Origin: Promicromonospora sukumoe 327MFSha3.1
GTDB lineage: Bacteria; Actinomycetota; Actinomycetes; Actinomycetales; Cellulomonadaceae
Assembly (NCBI RefSeq): GCF_000385135.1
Contig: NZ_ARQM01000013.1
Coordinates: 62,001-126,000 of the forward strand
Direction of reading: 5' to 3'
DNA length: 64,000 nucleotides
Part shown: positions 1 to 9,161 of the stretch, in pieces
How positions within the stretch are numbered: the stretch's first letter is position 1
Layout: each line of letters opens with the position of its first letter
Notes under the pieces: model-generated
Seen by the model: only the letters and a program-made list of their open reading frames with translations
What the model was told of the DNA's origin: nothing
The model's database searches: none
Position numbers and translations under genes: made by a program

Positions 1-1361
1 CGGGCGTGACCGAGCCGCACCAGATGCGGTTCGCCGTGTCGCAGGCGGCGCCCATGCGCCGCATGGACATCCAGGGCGACCTGACGATCTTCGGCCGGTA
101 CGGCGAGTTCGCCTCGGGCGGCTACCTCGCCAACTCGCGCGTCTCCGGCACCATCGTCTCCGGCTCGCAGCAGCAGTGGTTCACCCGGAACTCCGAGGTG
201 GGCGCCTGGGACGGCGGCGTCTGGAACATGGTCTTCGCCGGGGTGCAGGGCGCGCCGGCCACGAACTTCGGCCAGCCGGTGGGCGACAACGTCGGCGTGA
301 CGACGACCGTCGGCTCCACGCCGGTCAGCCGCGAGGCCCCGTTCCTGTACCGGGGCGACAACGGCGAGCTGTCCGTGTTCGTGCCGAACGCGAAGACGAA
401 CAGCAGCGGGACCGACTGGTCCACCGGGTCGGACGCCGGCCGGTCGATCGGGATCGCAGACTTCTACGTCGCCAAGGCGGGCACGGACGACGCCGCGTCG
501 ATCAACGCGGCGCTGGCCGGCGGCAAGAACCTGATCCTGACGCCGGGCGTGTACGAGCTGGACGCGCCCCTGGCCATCGACCGCGCCGACACCGTCGTGC
601 TCGGCCTGGGCTACGCCTCGCTCACCCCGACCGCCGGCAACGCCGTCGTCGAGGTCGGCGACGTGGCGGGCGTCAAGATCGCCGGCATCACCGCCGACGC
701 GAACGTCCCCGAGTCGGAGACGCTCATCCAGGTCGGCCCGCAGGGGGCCACGGTCTCCGACGCCGCCGACCCGACCACGCTGACCGACGTCTTCGTCCGC
801 GTGGGCGGCCCCTGGGCGGGCAAGGCCGTCACCTCCATCGAGGTGAACAGCCCCGACACGCTCCTGGACCACATCTGGGCCTGGCGCGGTGACCACGGCA
901 ACGGCATCGGCTGGGACGTCAACACCGGTGCCCACGGCGTCGTCGTCAACGGTGACCGGGTCACCGCCACGGGACTCTTCGTGGAGCACTACCAGGAGGA
1001 GCAGACCATCTGGAACGGCGAGGACGGTCAGACGCTCTTCTACCAGAACGAGATCCCGTACGACGTGCCGAACCAGGCCGCGTGGATGGACGGCGACCGC
1101 CTCGGCTACGCCGCCTACCGGGTCGCCGACGACGTGCAGAACCACTCCGCGATCGGCACCGGCACGTACTCGTTCTTCAACCAGGGCCAGGACATCCGGC
1201 TGGAGTCCGGCATCCAGGCGCCGGACGCCCCTGGCGTGACGTTCCGGTCGATGACCGCCGTGTTCCTCAACGGCTCGGGCGGCATCAACCACGTCATCAA
1301 CGGCACCGGTGGCGCGGTCCAGCAGGGCACGCAGCGCACGCAGGTGGTCAGCTACCCGTAG
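1..1361 (+). CDS. Secreted beta-helix (pectate-lyase-like/GH55-like) protein, C-terminal part
   Basis: The reading frame is open from the left edge, so the N-terminus lies outside the window; the first in-window GTG at 6 is probably internal. About 450 residues are visible. Asn/Gly/Thr-rich strands with repeated short hydrophobic turns (for example ILTPGVYELDAPLAI and VVLGLGYASL) are the rungs of a right-handed beta-helix. A GGVWNMVFAGV stretch precedes them. In actinomycetes such C-termini belong to large secreted carbohydrate-active proteins, often with discoidin domains and often misannotated as adenylyl cyclase. Substrate cannot be named from this part. It ends just before a long palindrome and faces the FKBP gene. 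Confidence 0.7.
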   Translation, partial: GVTEPHQMRFAVSQAAPMRRMDIQGDLTIFGRYGEFASGGYLANSRVSGTIVSGSQQQWFTRNSEVGAWDGGVWNMVFAGVQGAPATNFGQPVGDNVGVTTTVGSTPVSREAPFLYRGDNGELSVFVPNAKTNSSGTDWSTGSDAGRSIGIADFYVAKAGTDDAASINAALAGGKNLILTPGVYELDAPLAIDRADTVVLGLGYASLTPTAGNAVVEVGDVAGVKIAGITADANVPESETLIQVGPQGATVSDAADPTTLTDVFVRVGGPWAGKAVTSIEVNSPDTLLDHIWAWRGDHGNGIGWDVNTGAHGVVVNGDRVTATGLFVEHYQEEQTIWNGEDGQTLFYQNEIPYDVPNQAAWMDGDRLGYAAYRVADDVQNHSAIGTGTYSFFNQGQDIRLESGIQAPDAPGVTFRSMTAVFLNGSGGINHVINGTGGAVQQGTQRTQVVSYP

Positions 1362-1401
1362 CCCGGCCTGCCGAGGTAGAACCCTGGCGAAGTAGAACCA
1401 G

Positions 1402-1461
1402 GGCGAGATAGAACTCTGGCGTACCCCCTGATCAGGGGGTACGCCAGAGTTCTATCTCGCC
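1402..1461. terminator. Perfect 60-bp palindrome between convergent genes
   Basis: Bases 1402-1461 equal their own reverse complement without mismatch or loop; the centre is TGATCA at 1429-1434. It separates two convergent genes and could end transcription in both directions. The arm contains GAGATAGAAC, and related GTAGAAC copies precede it at 1376 and 1391. A second member of the family lies at 51108-51147. Confidence 0.8.
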
Positions 1462-1484
1462 GCAGTTCTACTTCGGCGTGGGCG

Positions 1485-1886
1485 TCACTTGACGTCGACG
1501 ACGTCCACCACGAAGACGAGCGTGTCACCGCCGCCGATGCCGGCCTGCGGCACGCCGCGCGCACCGTAGCCGTGCTCCGGCGGGATCGAGAGCAGCAGGC
1601 GCGAGCCGACGTTCTGGCCGACCATGCCCTTGTCCCAGCCACCGATGACGGCGCCGACGCCGATCGGGAAGTCGATCGTGGTGCCGCGGTCGTAGGAGTT
1701 GTCGAACACGTGGCCGCCCCAGGTCTGGCCCAGGTAGTTCACCACGATGGTGCGGCCGGACTCGACGACCGGCCCGTTGCCCTCGGAGAGCACCTGCACC
1801 TGCAGGCCGGAGGGCGCGCCACCCTCGGGGAAGGTCAGCTCCGGCTTGTCGCCGAAGGACCCGGAGGCGGTAGGAAGCGTGGTCAC
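1485..1886 (-). CDS. FKBP-type peptidyl-prolyl cis-trans isomerase
   Basis: Single FKBP domain of 133 residues. It has the usual order: TIVVNYLGQTWGGHVFDNSYDRG, where the first beta strand leads into the F-D/S binding-pocket segment, then IGGWDKGMVGQNVGSRLLLSIPPEHGYG, then the closing strand DTLVFVVDVVDVK. There is no signal peptide or lipobox, so it is probably cytosolic. It would catalyse proline isomerisation during folding. The GTG at 1886 is preferred over the longer frame because GAGAGG lies just upstream and the extra 19 residues are low-complexity and unlike FKBP. Actinobacteria usually carry one such short cytosolic FKBP. Confidence 0.88.
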   Translation of the reverse strand: MTTLPTASGSFGDKPELTFPEGGAPSGLQVQVLSEGNGPVVESGRTIVVNYLGQTWGGHVFDNSYDRGTTIDFPIGVGAVIGGWDKGMVGQNVGSRLLLSIPPEHGYGARGVPQAGIGGGDTLVFVVDVVDVK

Positions 1887-1944
1887 GAGGATTGCCTCTC
1901 GCTCGGGATGACGTCGGCTGCCCGACGTCGGGTACCCGACCACC

Positions 1945-2856
1945 CTATGCGGCCACCACCGCTGCCCGCGAAGCGACAGCGGCCTGGCGCAGCGCCTCCA
2001 GCGCGGCGAGCGCGGGCGGGGTGTGCGCCACGGCGTCCTGCAGGACGGCGTAGATCGAGCGCACGGGGGTGGGCCGCACCACCGGCACCGCCACGGTGCC
2101 GGCCGGGAGCTGGACCGCGCCGAGCTCCGGCAGCACGGTCATGCCGATCCCGGCCTCGACGAACGCGACGGCCGTCGGGTAGTCGTGCGCCTCGACGTGG
2201 AAGGTGGGGCTGAACCCCGCGGCCGTGCATGCCTCCAGGAGGTTGCGGCGGCACCAGCCGCGCGCGAAGTCGTTGTCCACCCACGACTCGTCGGCCAGCT
2301 CGGCGAGCTCGATCTCCGAGCGCCCGGCGAACGGGTGGCTGCGCGGCAGCACGGCGACGTACGGGTCGTCCAGCAGGTGGTGGGCCGTGAACCCGCTGCC
2401 GGGGTCGAACCCGGTCTGTGCCACGGCGACCTGCAGGTCGGCCCGGTCCTCGGTCTTGTCCGGGATGTGCTCGGCGAGCTCCAGGTCGAGGCGCACGCCC
2501 GGAAAGCTGGTCGTGATCACGCGGACCACGTCGGGGAGCCAGGCCGAGCCGACGGAGGCGAAGTAGGCGATCGAGAGCGAGCCGGTCCGGCCGGCGCGCA
2601 GGTCGGCCACCATGGACTCGGCCTCGCCGAGCCGTTCGAGCACCCCGTCGGCCTGCGCGGCCAGGGCGCGCCCGGCGGCCGTGGGCCGGATGCCGCGGCC
2701 GTGCCGCGCCAGCAGCTTGAGCCCGGTCTCGCGCTGGAGCGCCGAGACGTGCTGGCTGACGGCGGACGGCGTGTACCCGAGGTTCGCCGCCGCGGCGCCG
2801 ATGGAGCCGGACGCGACGACGGAGCGGAAGACGCGGAGGCGGTGGACGTCGAGCAT
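1945..2856 (-). CDS. LysR-family transcriptional regulator
   Basis: 303 residues, normal for LysR proteins. Residues 1-60 form the winged helix-turn-helix (LRVFRSVVASGSIGAAAANLGY followed by TPSAVSQHVSALQRETG). Residues 90-290 are the two-lobed effector domain, with a conserved LSIAYFASVGSAWLP entry strand and a GIGMTVLPELG segment near the end. The ATG at 2856 fits the family start; the upstream extension is shadow sequence over the neighbour's promoter. It is divergent from the EamA transporter 82 bp away, the common arrangement in which a LysR protein controls an exporter. The ligand cannot be read from sequence. Confidence 0.9.
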   Translation of the reverse strand: MLDVHRLRVFRSVVASGSIGAAAANLGYTPSAVSQHVSALQRETGLKLLARHGRGIRPTAAGRALAAQADGVLERLGEAESMVADLRAGRTGSLSIAYFASVGSAWLPDVVRVITTSFPGVRLDLELAEHIPDKTEDRADLQVAVAQTGFDPGSGFTAHHLLDDPYVAVLPRSHPFAGRSEIELAELADESWVDNDFARGWCRRNLLEACTAAGFSPTFHVEAHDYPTAVAFVEAGIGMTVLPELGAVQLPAGTVAVPVVRPTPVRSIYAVLQDAVAHTPPALAALEALRQAAVASRAAVVAA

Positions 2857-2938
2857 GGAGCCATTGTACAGCGAGACTGAATCCAGATGAAGGAACAGTC
2901 GCTGGTGCTTCACTGTGGTTCCGGGCCAGGATCGCACC

Positions 2939-3949
2939 ATGACCAACGCGACGGCCGATAGCCGCCAGACCTCGCCGCTCGCGCCGGGCAGAGTTCCGGG
3001 TATGAGCACCGCCGTCATCCCGCCCGCCCCGGACGCGCCCGCCGACCCGGTCGCGCCGGCCACCCCGGCCGCGGCCCCGCCGTCGACGAACCGCTGGCTC
3101 GTCCCGGCCGCAGCCGCGGTCACCGTCGTGCTGTGGGGCTCGGCGTTCATCGGCATCCGGTCGGCCGGGTTCGACTACACGCCGGGCGCCCTCACCCTGG
3201 GCCGCATCCTCGTGGGCACGCTCGCCCTCACGGTCATCGCCGGGCTGGCCGGCAAGCTCCGGCTACCGCGCGGGCGGGCGCTGATCGGCGTCGCCGTCTG
3301 GGGCGTGCTGTGGTTCGGGCTGTACAACCTCGCCCTGAACGCCGCGGAGCGCACCCTCGACGCCGGCACCGCCTCCCTGCTGGTGGGCCTCGCGCCGATC
3401 CTCATCGCCGTGTTCGCCGGGATCTCCCTGGGCGAGGGCTTCCCCGCGCGGCTCCTGGCCGGCATCGGCATCGCGTTCGCGGGCGTGGCCGGCATCGCGC
3501 TGGCCACCTCCAGCGGCGCCTCCGACGTCGTCAGCGTGCTGCTCGGGCTGGCGGCCGCCGTCGTCTACGCCGGGAGCACCATCCTGCAGAAGCGGCTGCT
3601 GCCGCAGGTCGACTCCCTGACGATGACCTGGCTGGGCTGCCTGGCGGGCACGATCGCGTGCCTCCCCTTCACGCCCGTGCTCCTGGCCGAGGTCGCCGCG
3701 GCCCCGGCGTCGGCCACCCTGAGCGTGGTCTACCTGGGCGTCTTCCCCACCGCGATCGCGTTCGTCACCTGGGGCTACGCCCTCGCGCGGACGACGGCGG
3801 GGCGGCTCGGCGCGGCGACCTACGCCGCCGCGCCGCTCGCGGTGCTCATGTCCTGGGCGCTGCTGGGCGAGGTGCCGACCCCGGTCGCGCTGGTGGGTGG
3901 CGCGCTGTGCCTGACAGGTGTCCTGGTGGCGACGCTGCGGGTGCGCTGA
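2939..3949 (+). CDS. EamA/DMT-family transporter
   Basis: About 336 residues with ten predicted membrane helices in two EamA repeats. The first begins at VTVVLWGSAFIGIRSAG, the second at GLAAAVVYAGSTILQKRLL. The ATG at 2939 has AGGA seven bases upstream; an ATG at 3002 would give a more typical 315 residues, and the first 20-60 residues are Pro/Ala-rich and cytosolic. DMT proteins export amino acids or other small metabolites. Pairing with a divergent LysR gene suggests inducible export. No substrate is evident. Confidence 0.85.
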   Translation: MTNATADSRQTSPLAPGRVPGMSTAVIPPAPDAPADPVAPATPAAAPPSTNRWLVPAAAAVTVVLWGSAFIGIRSAGFDYTPGALTLGRILVGTLALTVIAGLAGKLRLPRGRALIGVAVWGVLWFGLYNLALNAAERTLDAGTASLLVGLAPILIAVFAGISLGEGFPARLLAGIGIAFAGVAGIALATSSGASDVVSVLLGLAAAVVYAGSTILQKRLLPQVDSLTMTWLGCLAGTIACLPFTPVLLAEVAAAPASATLSVVYLGVFPTAIAFVTWGYALARTTAGRLGAATYAAAPLAVLMSWALLGEVPTPVALVGGALCLTGVLVATLRVR

Positions 3950-3955
3950 ATTCCT

Positions 3956-4000
3956 TTGGTGCACCGATTGACCACGTAAGATTGCGCTCGAGATGAGCGC
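3956..4000 (+). promoter_or_regulatory. Likely promoter and inverted repeat before the LacI gene
   Basis: TTGGTG (3956) and TAAGAT (3977) resemble -35 and -10 boxes with a short 15-base spacer. An inverted repeat GCGCTC-5-GAGCGC (3984-4000) lies between the -10 and the ATG at 4004, a position suited to autoregulation. Confidence 0.4.
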
Positions 4001-4003
4001 CCC

Positions 4004-5062
4004 ATGACAGCACCGAAGACGCCGCCCGGGCCGCGCGGCAGCGGCCGGGTGACGATCACCGACGTGGCCGCGCTGGCGGGTGTCTCGGCGGGCGCGGTGT
4101 CCAAGGTCTTCAACGGCAACGGCCGCATCTCGGAGGCCACCTCCGAGCGCATCCGCGAGGCCGCGCGCAAGCTGAACTGGCGGCCCAGCGCGGCCGCGAT
4201 CGCCCTGCGCACGGCCCGCGCGCAGGCGATCGGGCTGGTGCTGACGAGCGACAGCAAGGTGCCCGGCGTCGGCGCCGGGAACATGGACTTCATCTCCGGC
4301 ATCGAGTCGGTGCTCAGCCCGCGCGAGTACGGGCTGCTGCTCAACGTGTTCATCACCGGGCAGCACGACGAGGAGCACTTCTACCGCACGCTCGCCGAGC
4401 GCCAGCGGATGGACGGCATCATCCTCACCAACTCCCGGATCGGCGACACCCGGCCCGAGCTCATGTCGCGGCTCGGCCTCCCGGCGGTGCTGGTCGGCGC
4501 CCCGTGGGAGCCCGGGGCCATCGAGTACGTGGACGCCGACCCGCCGAGCGCGGGGATCGCGGAGACCGTGGACCACCTGGTGTCGCTGGGCCACGAGCGC
4601 GTCGCGTTCATCAGCGGGCCGCGGCACTTCGTGCTCCCCGAGCTGCGCCGCGAGGCGTTCGTCCGGCGGCTGGCGGACCACGGGCTGCGCCCGCACGCCG
4701 TCGTGCCGGTCGAGTACTCGCCGGCCCGCGCGGCCGAGGAGACCGCGGCGCTCCTGGCGGGTCACGTGCGGCCGACGGCGATCCTGTACGGCACCGACAC
4801 CATGGCGATCGCGGGGATGCGCACCATCCAGGCGGCCGGGCTCCGGGTGCCCGACGACATCTCCGTGGTCGGCTTCGAGGGCCTCACCCTGGGCGAGTGG
4901 GTGGACCCGCCGCTGACGACGGTCCAGCGGTTCGCGTTCCAGCGCGGGCGCGCGGCCGCGGCCAAGCTGCTGACGCTGCTGGGCGAGACCGTCGAGGAGC
5001 CCGTGCCGCTGGAGCAGCCGGCGCTGATCGTCCGCGGTTCGTCCGGCCCCGTCCCCAAATGA
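4004..5062 (+). CDS. LacI-family transcriptional regulator
   Basis: 352 residues. The N-terminal helix-turn-helix with hinge is clear (TITDVAALAGVSAGAVSKVFNG, then ISEATSERIREAARKLNWRPS). A periplasmic-binding-protein-like effector domain follows (AIGLVLTSDS; DGIILTNSRIGD; VVGFEGLTLGEWVDPPLTTV). It lies convergent to, and next to, the GHL6/sugar-transport operon that ends at 5135. It is the only LacI gene in the window. Two palindromes with a central CG, the LacI-operator style, sit in the operon's start region near 14.5 kb, so it is the obvious candidate regulator. That link is inferred from position and site shape only. Confidence 0.92.
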   Translation: MTAPKTPPGPRGSGRVTITDVAALAGVSAGAVSKVFNGNGRISEATSERIREAARKLNWRPSAAAIALRTARAQAIGLVLTSDSKVPGVGAGNMDFISGIESVLSPREYGLLLNVFITGQHDEEHFYRTLAERQRMDGIILTNSRIGDTRPELMSRLGLPAVLVGAPWEPGAIEYVDADPPSAGIAETVDHLVSLGHERVAFISGPRHFVLPELRREAFVRRLADHGLRPHAVVPVEYSPARAAEETAALLAGHVRPTAILYGTDTMAIAGMRTIQAAGLRVPDDISVVGFEGLTLGEWVDPPLTTVQRFAFQRGRAAAAKLLTLLGETVEEPVPLEQPALIVRGSSGPVPK

Positions 5063-5113
5063 CCATGCACCTGCTGCCAGGACGTTCGTCGTCCTGGCAG
5101 CAGGTGCATGGTC
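5061..5113. terminator. Bidirectional hairpin between lacI-type gene and GHL6 operon
   Basis: Perfect 24-bp arms (5061-5084 and 5090-5113) with a five-base loop. The left arm begins inside the LacI stop codon. It separates two convergent transcripts. Confidence 0.8.
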
Positions 5114-5134
5114 GTTCGGCGGGAGCAGCCCGGG

Positions 5135-7312
5135 TTACCAGCTGAGGCGGACCGCCGCGAGCTCCTCGACCGGGGGCAGCGGCACCTCGGCCGCCCCGGC
5201 CGTGACGGTCGCTGCGGCGTCCGCCCACACCCCGCCGACCAGCACGCGGACCCGCAGCTGGTCGGCCGGGACCGGCCCGCCCGCGAGCGCCCCGACCCGG
5301 TCGAGGTCGAGCGCGACCCGGACGCCGTCGAGCGGCGAGACCGCCCGGCGCTGCCCGCGCATCATCATCGGGTCGGTCAGGTTGGCCGCGAGCACCGTGA
5401 ACGACCGGTCGCCGGCCCAGGTCGCCGCGTCGAGCACGCCCCGGCCGTGCAGCTCGACCGCGCGCCGCCCGCCCAGCCCGCGGCGCACGAGGTTGTCGAG
5501 CAGCGTCAGGTGGTCGGCCTGGAGCGCCTGCCAGTACAGCTCGGCCACGTTGAAGGCGACCACGTCGACGCGGCCGGCGCCGACCTCGCCGCCGAGCACC
5601 GCCGGGTCCGACGGCTCGGAGCGCGGGTAGACCTCCTCCATCGGCAGGTCAGGATGATCGGGCACGAACCGCCAGGACACGTCGACGCCGCGAACGGCGC
5701 CGCCGTCGACCCCGCCGTCGACCCCGCCGCCCACCCCGCCACCGGCCCCTCCCCCGTCCGGCACCCCGAACCGGACCAGCCGGGTGCCGCCCACGACCCT
5801 CAGGGCGTCGCCGAAGCCGTCCTGCAGCGCGCCGCCGGGCTCACGCTGCACGTAGTTGTTGCGCACGATCCCGCCGCGCCGCTCCACGACGCCGACCCCG
5901 AGCAGCTCCGTGACCAGCGCCCCGCGCCCCGCATCGTCGGGTCCGGCGACGACGTCGGGTCCTGCGACGACGTCGGGCCCGCCGCCCGTGAGCAGGAGCG
6001 CTCCCCCGCCCTCGGCGAACGCCCGCAGGGCGTCCGCGGCGGCCTCGTCGACGGTCGGCACCTCGGGCACGACGACGAGCCGCACGCCGGGCCGCGCCAG
6101 CGCCGCCAGGGACCCCGGGCCCACGTACTCGAACGGCACGCCGAGCTCGACGAGCGCCTGGTAGACGCCGGACGCGGCGTCGCGCACCGGGGCGGGCGCG
6201 CCGCGCTCGTCGGCGTCCCAGACGAGCACCTCGGCGACGGGCCGCGACTCGGCGAGGTCGGCGGACACCGTGCGGTGCAGCCCGAAGGCGCGCTCGACGG
6301 CGGGGATCCAGCGCGGGTCGGGGATCCGGGCGGCGAACTTGGTGAACCAGGGGAACGCGCCGTGCACGAACCCGTCGACGATCCACCCGGTGGTCTCGAC
6401 CGCCGCGTTGACCGAGTCCTTCCACCGGAAGTCGTGCGACTCCGGGCCCACCGAGGTGATGAGCCCGACCGGCTTGCCCGGGTGCAGAGCCCGTACCCGC
6501 TTGGCGTCGCGGCCCGCCGACCAGAGGGCCTCGCCGTCGCCGCGCGCCTGGTGGTCCACCAGCAGGAACGGCACCGACCGCGCGACCCGCGGCTCCAGGT
6601 CAGCAGCCGTGAACGAGCCCAGGTTGGGCACGAACCGCACGGCCGGCGCCACGTCCTGCACGGCCCGGTCCCAGTGCACCACCAGCTCGCTGAGCCGGGT
6701 CCGGCGCCAGGCGCGGTAGGCCGCCCAGGCCTCGCCGTCGGCCGGGTCGGCCGAGGTCGGCAGCGAGCGCCCGGTCGCCGCCCGGAAGTCCGCCGCCGTC
6801 GACTCGGTGTACCCGGGCCCGTGCCCCTGCCACCGGTTGGCGAACAGCGCGTCGACGTCGTAGTCCCGTGCGATCTCGCGGAGCACCTCGGTGGTGAGCT
6901 CCCAGCTGTACCCGCCGAACGCGTCGGTGAGGTAGATGCCGGGCATGGCCCAGTGCTCCAGGAGGTCGCCGGCCTCGCTCCGCGCGATCCACTCGGGCCG
7001 CTGCTCGACGACGTCGCGGTGCACGGCGTGCGGGTCCACCCGGGCCATCACGGCCATGCCGCGCGAGCGGGCCAGGTCGACGACCTCGCCGAGCAGGTCC
7101 CGGTCCCCCAGGTACGTGCTGCGGTGGTGCAGCGGCACCTTGGTCGGGTAGTACGCGACGTAGCCGCCCGCGCTGATGCAGACCGCGGTGGACGCCGTCC
7201 GCTCGATGACGTCGGCCCACTCGTCGAGGTCGAAGTCCAGCGGGTCGTTCTCCACGAAGGTGAGCTGGGTCCAGCGGTGGGTGCCGTCCAGTCCGGTGCG
7301 CGCAGCAGTCAT
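5135..7312 (-). CDS. GHL6-type glycosyl hydrolase-like protein with trimerisation-like domain (paralogue A)
   Basis: 725 residues. The N-terminal half is a TIM-barrel of the hypothetical glycosyl hydrolase 6 type: ISAGGYVAYYPTKVPLHH, GMAVMARVDPHAVH, PEWIARSEAG, then YDVDALFANRWQGHG. A glutamine-amidotransferase-like fold as in beta-galactosidase trimerisation domains follows (VRLVVVPEVPTVDEAA; GGALLLTGGG), with a beta-rich end. Gly/Asp-rich repeats (GGGVDGG-like, and VVAGPD twice in tandem) interrupt the middle. There is no signal peptide, so it acts inside the cell on imported sugar. The ATG at 7312 overlaps the upstream permease stop by four bases (ATGA). It is the last gene of the operon. 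The catalytic residues and substrate are unknown to me. Confidence 0.75.
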   Translation of the reverse strand: MTAARTGLDGTHRWTQLTFVENDPLDFDLDEWADVIERTASTAVCISAGGYVAYYPTKVPLHHRSTYLGDRDLLGEVVDLARSRGMAVMARVDPHAVHRDVVEQRPEWIARSEAGDLLEHWAMPGIYLTDAFGGYSWELTTEVLREIARDYDVDALFANRWQGHGPGYTESTAADFRAATGRSLPTSADPADGEAWAAYRAWRRTRLSELVVHWDRAVQDVAPAVRFVPNLGSFTAADLEPRVARSVPFLLVDHQARGDGEALWSAGRDAKRVRALHPGKPVGLITSVGPESHDFRWKDSVNAAVETTGWIVDGFVHGAFPWFTKFAARIPDPRWIPAVERAFGLHRTVSADLAESRPVAEVLVWDADERGAPAPVRDAASGVYQALVELGVPFEYVGPGSLAALARPGVRLVVVPEVPTVDEAAADALRAFAEGGGALLLTGGGPDVVAGPDVVAGPDDAGRGALVTELLGVGVVERRGGIVRNNYVQREPGGALQDGFGDALRVVGGTRLVRFGVPDGGGAGGGVGGGVDGGVDGGAVRGVDVSWRFVPDHPDLPMEEVYPRSEPSDPAVLGGEVGAGRVDVVAFNVAELYWQALQADHLTLLDNLVRRGLGGRRAVELHGRGVLDAATWAGDRSFTVLAANLTDPMMMRGQRRAVSPLDGVRVALDLDRVGALAGGPVPADQLRVRVLVGGVWADAAATVTAGAAEVPLPPVEELAAVRLSW

Positions 7313-8157
7313 TTGATTCCCGTCGTCGCGATGCCCTTGATGATGTAGCGCTGAGCGAAGATGAAGAACAGGACGATCGGCACCAGGGACAGCAGCGACA
7401 TGGCGAACATCGTGCCGATGCCGCTCTGCGTCTCGGTGTCGACCAGCGACTTCAGCGCCACCGGGACCGTGTACAGCTCGGTCCGGGTCAGGTACAGCAG
7501 CGGGCCGAAGTAGTCGTTCCACGTCCAGATGAAGGTGAAGATCGTCGTGGTGATGAGCGCGGGCTGCATCAGCGGCAGGATCACCGACCAGAAGATGCGG
7601 AAGGGTCCGGCGCCGTCGATCATCGCGGCCTGGTCGAGCTCGCGCGGCAGCGACCGGATGAACTGCACCATGAGGAAGATGAACACGGCGTCCGTGGCCA
7701 GGAACTTGGGCAGCAGCAGCGGGATGTAGGTGTTGATCCACCCCAGGTCCGCGAACAGGATGTACTGCGGGATCACGAGCACGTGGAACGGCAGCATGAT
7801 CGTCATCAGGGTGAGCGCGAGGTACACCTTGCTCATCCGGAAGTTGAGCCGCGCCAGGGCGTAGGCCGTCAGCGAGCACGAGAACAGGTTGCCGAGCACG
7901 GAGCCGACGCCGATCAGCAGCGAGTTGCCCAGGAACAGGCTGAACGGGGAGCCGAGGGCGTCCCAGCCGTCGGCGTAGTTCTCCAGCGTGACCTCGCTGG
8001 GGAACAGGCCGGTCTGGGAGAGGATCAGGTTGCTCGGCTTGAACGAGCTGACGACCATCCACAGCAGCGGATAGATCATGAGCAGCACGAACACGACGAG
8101 CACGACGTGCCGGGTGACCTGCCGCGGCACGGAGGTGGTGGGAGAGGCAGCCATCAT
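7309..8157 (-). CDS. CUT1 sugar ABC transporter permease (MalG-like)
   Basis: 282 residues with six predicted membrane helices. The EAA loop that contacts the ATPase is present (QAAMIDGAGPFRIFWSVILPLMQP). Membrane segments begin at HVVLVVFVLLMIYPLLWMVV. It overlaps the preceding permease by four bases and the following GHL6 gene by four, so the three are co-translated. No ATPase is encoded here; CUT1 importers commonly share a distant MsiK-type ATPase. It would form the inner-membrane channel with the next gene upstream. Confidence 0.92.
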   Translation of the reverse strand: MMAASPTTSVPRQVTRHVVLVVFVLLMIYPLLWMVVSSFKPSNLILSQTGLFPSEVTLENYADGWDALGSPFSLFLGNSLLIGVGSVLGNLFSCSLTAYALARLNFRMSKVYLALTLMTIMLPFHVLVIPQYILFADLGWINTYIPLLLPKFLATDAVFIFLMVQFIRSLPRELDQAAMIDGAGPFRIFWSVILPLMQPALITTTIFTFIWTWNDYFGPLLYLTRTELYTVPVALKSLVDTETQSGIGTMFAMSLLSLVPIVLFFIFAQRYIIKGIATTGIK

Positions 8158-9161
8158 TCGTCTCCGTAGTAGACCCAGCGCCGCGACACGATGAAGTTCG
8201 CGGCGGTCGCGGCGGCGATGACCAGGAGCAGCACCCACGCCATCGCGGACGCGTACCCCATGTCGAAGTTCACGAAGCCGCGCTGGTAGATGTACAGGGT
8301 GTAGAAGAGGGTCGAGTCGAGCGGGCCGCCGCTGCCCCCGCTGACCACGTGCGCCTGCGTGAAGGCCTGGAAGGCGCTGATCATCTGCAGGATCAGGTTC
8401 AGGAAGATGATCGGCGTGAGCAGCGGGATGGTGATCGACCAGAACCGCCGCACGCGGCCGGCGCCGTCGATCATCGAGGCCTCGTAGAGCTCCTCGGGGA
8501 TCTGCCGCAGCCCCGCCAGGAAGATCACCATCGGCGAGCCGAAGGTCCAGACGTTGAGCACCACCAGGGTGGACAACGCGAGCGACGGGTCCTGCAGCCA
8601 CGAGCCCAGCTCGATGCCGAACCAGCCCAGGACGTGGTTGACCAGGCCGTTCTCCCCGAAGATCTGCCGCCACAGGATCGCGATGGCCACGCTGCCGCCG
8701 AGCAGGGAGGGCAGGTAGAAGGCGCTGCGGTAGAGCGACAGGCCGCGGAGTCCTTTGTCGAGCACGACGGCGAGGAACAGCGCGAACCCGAGCTGCAGCG
8801 GCACCGACACCAGCACGTAGACGAGCGTCACGCGGACGGCGGCCCAGAAGCGTTCGTCGCCCGCCATCCGCACGAAGTTGTCGAGCCCGATGAACTGCGG
8901 CGTGCTCAGCAGGTCGTAGTCGGTGAAGGCCAGCACCAGGGAGGCGACCAGCGGGCCGGCGGTGACACCGACCATGCCGATCATCCACGGCAGCAGGAAG
9001 ATGTGGGCCACCAGGCCCTGGCCGCGGGTGCCGCCCGACGGCTTGGTCCGGCCGCGCGGCGGCTTGCCCCCGGCGGCGCCGGACGAGCCGGCCGCGCCGG
9101 GCGCGCCGGTCGCCCCCGGATCACGGCGCCCGGTGTCCTTCGACGAGGTCAGGGTCATCAT
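8154..9161 (-). CDS. CUT1 sugar ABC transporter permease (MalF-like)
   Basis: 335 residues. A 45-residue Gly/Ala/Pro-rich cytosolic tail precedes six predicted helices. The EAA loop is EASMIDGAGRVRRFWSITIPLLTP. It overlaps the binding-protein gene upstream and the second permease downstream by four bases each. Two adjacent ATGs (9161 and 9158) could start it. It pairs with the MalG-like subunit to import the sugar delivered by the lipoprotein. Confidence 0.92.
   Translation of the reverse strand: MMTLTSSKDTGRRDPGATGAPGAAGSSGAAGGKPPRGRTKPSGGTRGQGLVAHIFLLPWMIGMVGVTAGPLVASLVLAFTDYDLLSTPQFIGLDNFVRMAGDERFWAAVRVTLVYVLVSVPLQLGFALFLAVVLDKGLRGLSLYRSAFYLPSLLGGSVAIAILWRQIFGENGLVNHVLGWFGIELGSWLQDPSLALSTLVVLNVWTFGSPMVIFLAGLRQIPEELYEASMIDGAGRVRRFWSITIPLLTPIIFLNLILQMISAFQAFTQAHVVSGGSGGPLDSTLFYTLYIYQRGFVNFDMGYASAMAWVLLLVIAAATAANFIVSRRWVYYGDE

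Noticed and set aside
1373-1410. Triple GTAGAAC/GATAGAAC words as replication iterons
   Set aside because: Spacing is uneven, there is no DnaA or Rep gene nearby, and the words belong to the hairpin family seen again at 51108.
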